61,723 bases of DNA from Oscillospiraceae bacterium. GTDB taxonomy: Bacteria > Bacillota > Clostridia > Oscillospirales > Ruminococcaceae. Below are positions 58,011-61,723 of the stretch, piece after piece. Made by a program: the position numbers and the translations under genes. The stretch lies in the NCBI GenBank assembly GCA_017541275.1, contig JAFXZM010000065.1, forward strand, positions 1 to 61,723, written 5' to 3'. Under the pieces are notes generated by a model, which was given only the letters and a program-made list of their open reading frames with translations, made no database searches and had not been told where the DNA came from. Numbering within the stretch: the first letter of the stretch is position 1; the number at the start of each line of letters is the position of its first letter.

Positions 58011-58934
58011 TTATTTCAGCATGCTTGCGATCTCGCCTGCGAAATCGTCAACGCGCTTCTCGATGCCCTCGCCGCAGATGAAGCGGACGAATGCAGTGAC
58101 CTTCACAGTGGTGCCGGCCTTCTTTGCGCATGCATTGACATACTGCTCAACCGTCTCGCCCTCGCCCTTGACGAATTCCTGGCAGAGGAGGCAGTTGTCC
58201 TTGTAGTAGACGCCGAGCTTGCCCTCTGCGATCTTTGCACGGACATTCTCAGGCTTGTTTGCCATCTTGGGATCGTCAGCCATCTGAGCCATAACGATCG
58301 ACTTCTCCTGCTCGATGACATCAGCCGGGACATCTTCCTTGGTCAGGTAGGTCGCCTTCATAGCGTCAGCCTGAAGTGCAACGTCGTTCAGGCACTCAAG
58401 GATCTCCGGAGTTGCGCCGGCAGCGGAATCCGCAGCGACGATGACGCCTTCCTTCTTATTAAAGTGGACGTACTCCTTGACAGTGCCTTCGAGGCGTGCA
58501 AAGCGGCGGATCTTGAGGTTCTCGCGGAACTTGAGGAAGATCTCCTGAAGTGCCTCCTCAACGGTCATGTCCTTGCCGGAGAACTTGGTCTTGTTCAGGG
58601 CATCCAGATCAGCCGGATTGGTTTCGAGAACGGTCTTCGCCAGACCCTCGCAGAAGCCGACGAACTCCTCATTCTGTGCAACGAAGTCGGTCTCAGAGTT
58701 GACCTCGACGATTGCAGCAGCGGTGTTGTCTGCATTGGTGACAGCAATGACAGCGCCCTCAGCAGCGATTCTGTCAGCCTTCTTTGCCTGATTGGCCAGA
58801 CCCTTTTCGCGGAGGATGACGATTGCCTTTTCGACATCGCCGTCTGCCTCGGTCAGAGCCTTCTTGCAGTCCATCAGGCCGACGCCTGTAGACTTGCGGA
58901 GATCGTTGACGTCTTTTGCAGTGAAATTAGCCAT
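58011..58934 (-). CDS. tsf: Elongation factor Ts
   Basis: 307 residues. Exchange factor that releases GDP from EF-Tu. The N-terminal TDVNDLRKSTGVGLMDCKKA-type segment (here FTAKDVNDLRKSTGVGLMDC) and EKAIVILREKGLANQAKKAD are the EF-Tu contact region; NSETDFVAQNEEFVGF and the C-terminal part are normal. 20 bases after rpsB in the usual order. Confidence 0.97.
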   Translation of the reverse strand: MANFTAKDVNDLRKSTGVGLMDCKKALTEADGDVEKAIVILREKGLANQAKKADRIAAEGAVIAVTNADNTAAAIVEVNSETDFVAQNEEFVGFCEGLAKTVLETNPADLDALNKTKFSGKDMTVEEALQEIFLKFRENLKIRRFARLEGTVKEYVHFNKKEGVIVAADSAAGATPEILECLNDVALQADAMKATYLTKEDVPADVIEQEKSIVMAQMADDPKMANKPENVRAKIAEGKLGVYYKDNCLLCQEFVKGEGETVEQYVNACAKKAGTTVKVTAFVRFICGEGIEKRVDDFAGEIASMLK

Positions 58935-58954
58935 TTTCAGTATCCTCCCCGTGA

Positions 58955-59698
58955 TTATTCAGCAGCAGAAGCTTCTTCTTCGGCAGCGGCAGTCTCCTCG
59001 GCAGCCTGTGCATCCGCACCCTGTCTGCCCTCGATGACTGCATTTGCGATGGTGCCGGCGATCAGCTTGACCGCACGGATTGCGTCGTCGTTGCCCGGAA
59101 TCACATAGTCAACATCATCCGGATCGCAGTTGGTGTCCACGATTGCGACGATCGGGATGCAGAGCTTCTTAGCCTCAGCAACAGCGATCTTCTCCTTGCG
59201 CGGGTCAACGATGAAGAGTGCGCCCGGCAGCTCCTTCATGCCCTTGATGCCGCCGAGGAACTTTTCGAGCTTCTCGATCTCAAGGGAGAGCTTTGCAACT
59301 TCCTTTTTCGGGAGCAGGGCGAAGGTGCCGTCTGCTTCCATCATGTGGAGCTGCTCCAGACGCTTGATGCGCTGCTGGATGGTCTTGTAGTTGGTCATCA
59401 TGCCGCCGAGCCAGCGTGCGTTCACGAAGTAAGAGCCGGAACGCTGTGCTTCCTCGCGGATGGAATCGGCAGCCTGCTTCTTCGTGCCGACAAACAGAAC
59501 GGACTTGCCCGATGCGGACAGCTCGCGGACGAAGCTGTATGCTTCTTCGAGCTTTCTGACCGTCTTCTGAAGGTCGATGATGTAGATGCCGTTGCGCTCC
59601 GTGAAGATATACGGAGCCATTTTCGGGTTCCAGCGTCTGGTCTGGTGACCGAAGTGTACGCCGGCTTCGAGGAGCTGCTTCATAGATACAACGCCCAT
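58955..59698 (-). CDS. rpsB: 30S ribosomal protein S2
   Basis: 247 residues. [20 protein letters not shown], the signature opening of S2, and [40 protein letters not shown] follow. An Ala/Glu-rich tail of about 20 residues is extra. ATG 59698 is given; the Met five residues later (MKQLL) is also close to a ribosome site (AGGAGG at 59708-59713). First of the rpsB-tsf operon. Confidence 0.97.
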   Translation of the reverse strand: MGVVSMKQLLEAGVHFGHQTRRWNPKMAPYIFTERNGIYIIDLQKTVRKLEEAYSFVRELSASGKSVLFVGTKKQAADSIREEAQRSGSYFVNARWLGGMMTNYKTIQQRIKRLEQLHMMEADGTFALLPKKEVAKLSLEIEKLEKFLGGIKGMKELPGALFIVDPRKEKIAVAEAKKLCIPIVAIVDTNCDPDDVDYVIPGNDDAIRAVKLIAGTIANAVIEGRQGADAQAAEETAAAEEEASAAE

Positions 59699-59856
59699 GG
59701 GATTTTTCCTCCTGTAAATAAAAGATTTGGTTTGTGACCTCCGGGCTGCACAAGGAGTCGCCGCGACTGCTGCGGACTGACCCGTTTACTATATAGTATA
59801 GAAGCGGGTATCGCCGGTACAGAACCGCGCGGCTGTGCATAGCCCGTGCGAAGTGC
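59699..59856 (-). promoter_or_regulatory. Leader of rpsB, possible ribosomal-protein autoregulatory structure
   Basis: About 158 bases from the expected start of transcription. An ACCCG/CGGGT stem enclosing ACTATATAGT (around 59779-59808) and GTCCGCAGCAGTCGCGGCGAC are GC-rich helices. S2 binding to its own mRNA leader is known in several bacteria; whether this one does so is not shown. Confidence 0.4.
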
Positions 59857-59862
59857 CTTAAT

Positions 59863-59891
59863 ATTATAGCACATTTTCCGTTTTTTTGCAA
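59863..59891 (-). promoter_or_regulatory. Promoter of rpsB-tsf
   Basis: On the minus strand TTGCAA, 17 bases, TATAAT. Confidence 0.8.
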
Positions 59892-59955
59892 CTGATCGGC
59901 TCTGATGTGCAGGAGAAAATCGCGTGTATTATCATCGCATTTTCGTGTTGTATGC

Positions 59956-60023
59956 ACAATACATGTTAGATTGCTGTTCTGTGAACATGTATTGTCTGAT
60001 TGTCTCCGGTTATTACATGTATT
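59956..60023. promoter_or_regulatory. Repeated ACATGTATT boxes upstream of the GH30 gene
   Basis: ACAATACATGTT (59956-59967) and its perfect complement AACATGTATTGT (59984-59995), 16 bases apart, then ACATGTATT again at 60015-60023. A TATCATGATGATA palindrome lies near 60078. A GCCCGG/CCGGGC hairpin lies around 60134-60168. The boxes resemble binding sites of a dimeric regulator. No clear -35/-10 pair could be chosen. Confidence 0.5.
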
Positions 60024-60259
60024 CATATTATCCTGTGAAACTACACTTTGTATAGTGAATTTACATACAGAATTTGTTATCATGATGATAGAGATTTGTA
60101 CACTACGATCTCTTTGCGGCTCTGCTGCGGCATGCCCGGCATGTGCTGTTCGTACAGGAAACCGGGCATTCCCCTTCCGTGCTGTATGGCAGATGTCCGC
60201 ATAATGTGTGCTCAGAATAGGAAATTTATACCATAACTTATGTTTCGGGGGAGTGTTAA

Positions 60260-61723
60260 ATGAAACAAACGCTGAAAAAAATAGGCAGTGCCGTTCTTTG
60301 CGGCACGATCCTGACAACGGCCGTTCCTGCGTTCCCGTTCAATACGGGATCTACCGCTGCGGCGGCCGGAACCTGTACGATCGACACAGGTACGACATAT
60401 CAGACCATCCGCGGTTTCGGCGGCATGAACCATCCGGAGTGGCAGGGCTATGACCTGTCGGACGCCAATATTCAGACCGCATTCGGCAACGGCGAGAATG
60501 AGCTCGGTCTGACTGTTCTGCGTATCTTTGTCAACGATGACAAAAACCAGTGGAACAAATGTATTCCGGCAGCGAAAAAGGCACAGGCGATGGGTGCTAC
60601 GGTATTCGCAACACCGTGGAATCCGCCGGCTTCCATGCGCTCGAACGGCGGCGGCGGCACAACCAGCGGCAAATATGTTCTGAACAGCGGCGCCGAGGCT
60701 TCCTATGCACAGCATCTGAACGACTATGTAAAATACGTTGAAGGACAGGGCGTCAATCTGTATTCCGTTTCCGTGCAGAACGAGCCGGATTACTCCAATG
60801 AGTGGACATACTGGTCTCCCGACCGCACGACCAGCTTCATCGCCAACTACGGCAAGAAAGTCAAGGACGGCACGCATGCGAAGCTGATGTCGCCTGAGAG
60901 CTTCCAGTACGGCTATGAGGGCTCCGGCCACGGAAAAATGTACTATAAGAAAATACTGGAGAATTCCGCTGCCCGCGCAAACTGCGATCTGTTCGGAACG
61001 CATTTCTACGGTACGCAGCGCGACTCCATGAATTATGCGACAGTCAAGAACAGCGACAAAGAAATCTGGATGACGGAGGTTTATGTACCGAATTCCAGCG
61101 CAAATTCCGCAAACAACTTCCCGGAGGCACTCTGTGTCGCCGAGAATATCCATAACGGCCTCGTGGTCGGTAATATGAGCGCTTATGTCTGGTGGTATAT
61201 CCGCCGCAGCTACAGCCTGATCGGTCAGGATGACGGCAAGGTCACGAAGCGCGGCGCAATGATGGCGCAGTATTCCAAGTGGGTTCGCCCCGGTGCAGTC
61301 CGCATCGCAGCGACCGAATTCCCGGAGGGCAAGAGCTACACCGCGATGAATTCGCAGGCCGGCAACTGGGGTTCGCTTCAGACCATGGTTTCCGCATACA
61401 AGCAGGATGACCAGATCACGGTTGTCGCGATCAACCCGACACCGACTGCAAAAACACAGGATTTCAACATTTCCAGCGGCGAGAAGATCTCCGAGATCGA
61501 AGCATTCCACACCACCTCCAATGAGAATTTCCGCGCAACCTCCGCACCGAGCTACAGCGATTCCGGCTTCACTGCATCCCTGCCGGCACAGTCCGTGACG
61601 ACCTTCGTCATCTCGACCGGCGAAGCAGAGCCCGATCCCAACGGCTATCTGTTCCACTACACCTTCGAGAACGGCACCGACGGCTTCTCCGGCAGAGGCA
61701 GCGCCTCCGTCGCAAACAGCTCC
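60260..61723 (+). CDS. GH30 xylanase-like secreted enzyme, C-terminus cut by window edge
   Basis: 488 residues are visible from ATG 60260 (GGGGGAG upstream) with no stop. Signal peptide to about 36. The barrel (about 40-390) has YQTIRGFGGMNHPEWQGYDL, VFATPWNPPASMRSNGG, SVSVQNEPDY with acid/base Glu175 and IWMTEVYVPN with nucleophile Glu273; the order fits GH30_8 glucuronoxylanases, by recall. A side beta-domain follows (VVAINPTPTA). From about 465 a CBM22 starts (YLFHYTFENGTDGFSGRG). A dockerin may lie beyond the edge. Likely a secreted xylan backbone enzyme under a local regulator. Confidence 0.9.
   Translation, partial: MKQTLKKIGSAVLCGTILTTAVPAFPFNTGSTAAAAGTCTIDTGTTYQTIRGFGGMNHPEWQGYDLSDANIQTAFGNGENELGLTVLRIFVNDDKNQWNKCIPAAKKAQAMGATVFATPWNPPASMRSNGGGGTTSGKYVLNSGAEASYAQHLNDYVKYVEGQGVNLYSVSVQNEPDYSNEWTYWSPDRTTSFIANYGKKVKDGTHAKLMSPESFQYGYEGSGHGKMYYKKILENSAARANCDLFGTHFYGTQRDSMNYATVKNSDKEIWMTEVYVPNSSANSANNFPEALCVAENIHNGLVVGNMSAYVWWYIRRSYSLIGQDDGKVTKRGAMMAQYSKWVRPGAVRIAATEFPEGKSYTAMNSQAGNWGSLQTMVSAYKQDDQITVVAINPTPTAKTQDFNISSGEKISEIEAFHTTSNENFRATSAPSYSDSGFTASLPAQSVTTFVISTGEAEPDPNGYLFHYTFENGTDGFSGRGSASVANSS

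Overview
The window looks like a chromosomal segment of a cellulosome-producing Ruminococcus, with most resemblance to the R. flavefaciens / R. champanellensis group. This is inferred from gene content; no database was searched. The supporting signs are at least seven proteins ending in or containing type I dockerin duplications, one cohesin-dockerin protein like an adaptor scaffoldin (ScaC type), plant cell-wall esterases, lyases and hydrolases, Firmicutes-type housekeeping genes, strong -35/-10 promoters with 17-base spacers, and AGGAGG ribosome binding sites. Base composition is fairly GC-rich and even; no prophage, CRISPR array, rRNA operon or integrase is visible.

Layout. 1-5134: two divergently unrelated dockerin enzymes on the minus strand (a GH43-like/CBM32/LamG protein cut by the window edge and a pectate-lyase-like protein) that share a near-identical promoter-upstream block. 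5135-10713: a TTAA-flanked MITE-like element, a PEBP lipoprotein, SH3-domain lipoproteins (one frameshifted), a dockerin protein of unknown function, and an intergenic repeat family. 10714-13024: a helical unknown protein and rtcB with an attenuator-like leader. 13055-16036: a three-gene lipoprotein operon with a GH5 cellulase. 16229-18095: an Lsa-type ABC-F ribosome protection gene behind a 300-base leader with a three-codon uORF and a terminator. 18318-25528: a CE3-CBM22-dockerin-CE1 esterase, an ABC exporter, a seven-repeat RCC1 lipoprotein and an LRR-dockerin protein. 25656-30757: a probable operon of patatin, GH3 glycosidase and a sigma-like/PepSY membrane protein. 31184-34758: NAGPA-domain and Pro/Arg-rich membrane proteins and rlmA. 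34825-35130: tRNA-Val, Asp, Gly, Cys. 35223-37250: hslO operon. 37700-43100: a packed peptidase/deaminase/PLP-enzyme operon. 43331-45748: a zinc-ribbon, pseudokinase, PASTA protein. 46172-50117: a double-SGNH (CE12-like) dockerin esterase and a dockerin protein with a beta-sandwich. 50235-56682: metG, a YitT protein and a CydDC-like ABC pair. 56854-57693: the ScaC-like adaptor. 58011-59698: tsf and rpsB. 60260-61723: a GH30 xylanase cut by the window edge.

How it fits together. The secreted dockerin proteins (pectate lyase, rhamnogalacturonan and xylan esterases, GH43-like) would attach to cohesins; the ScaC-like protein could change which dockerins are admitted. The GH5 cellulase and its two partner genes carry lipoboxes instead of dockerins, so they probably sit on the cell membrane. 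Regulatory DNA is unusually readable here: a duplicated promoter block, a perfect TGTGA-N6-TCACA palindrome, repeated ACATGTATT boxes and a wide inverted repeat each lie upstream of a cellulosome gene, suggesting several different regulators. The most unusual items are the pseudokinase that has lost every catalytic motif, the ABC-F and rtcB leaders, the sigma-like/PepSY fusion and the two families of non-coding repeats.
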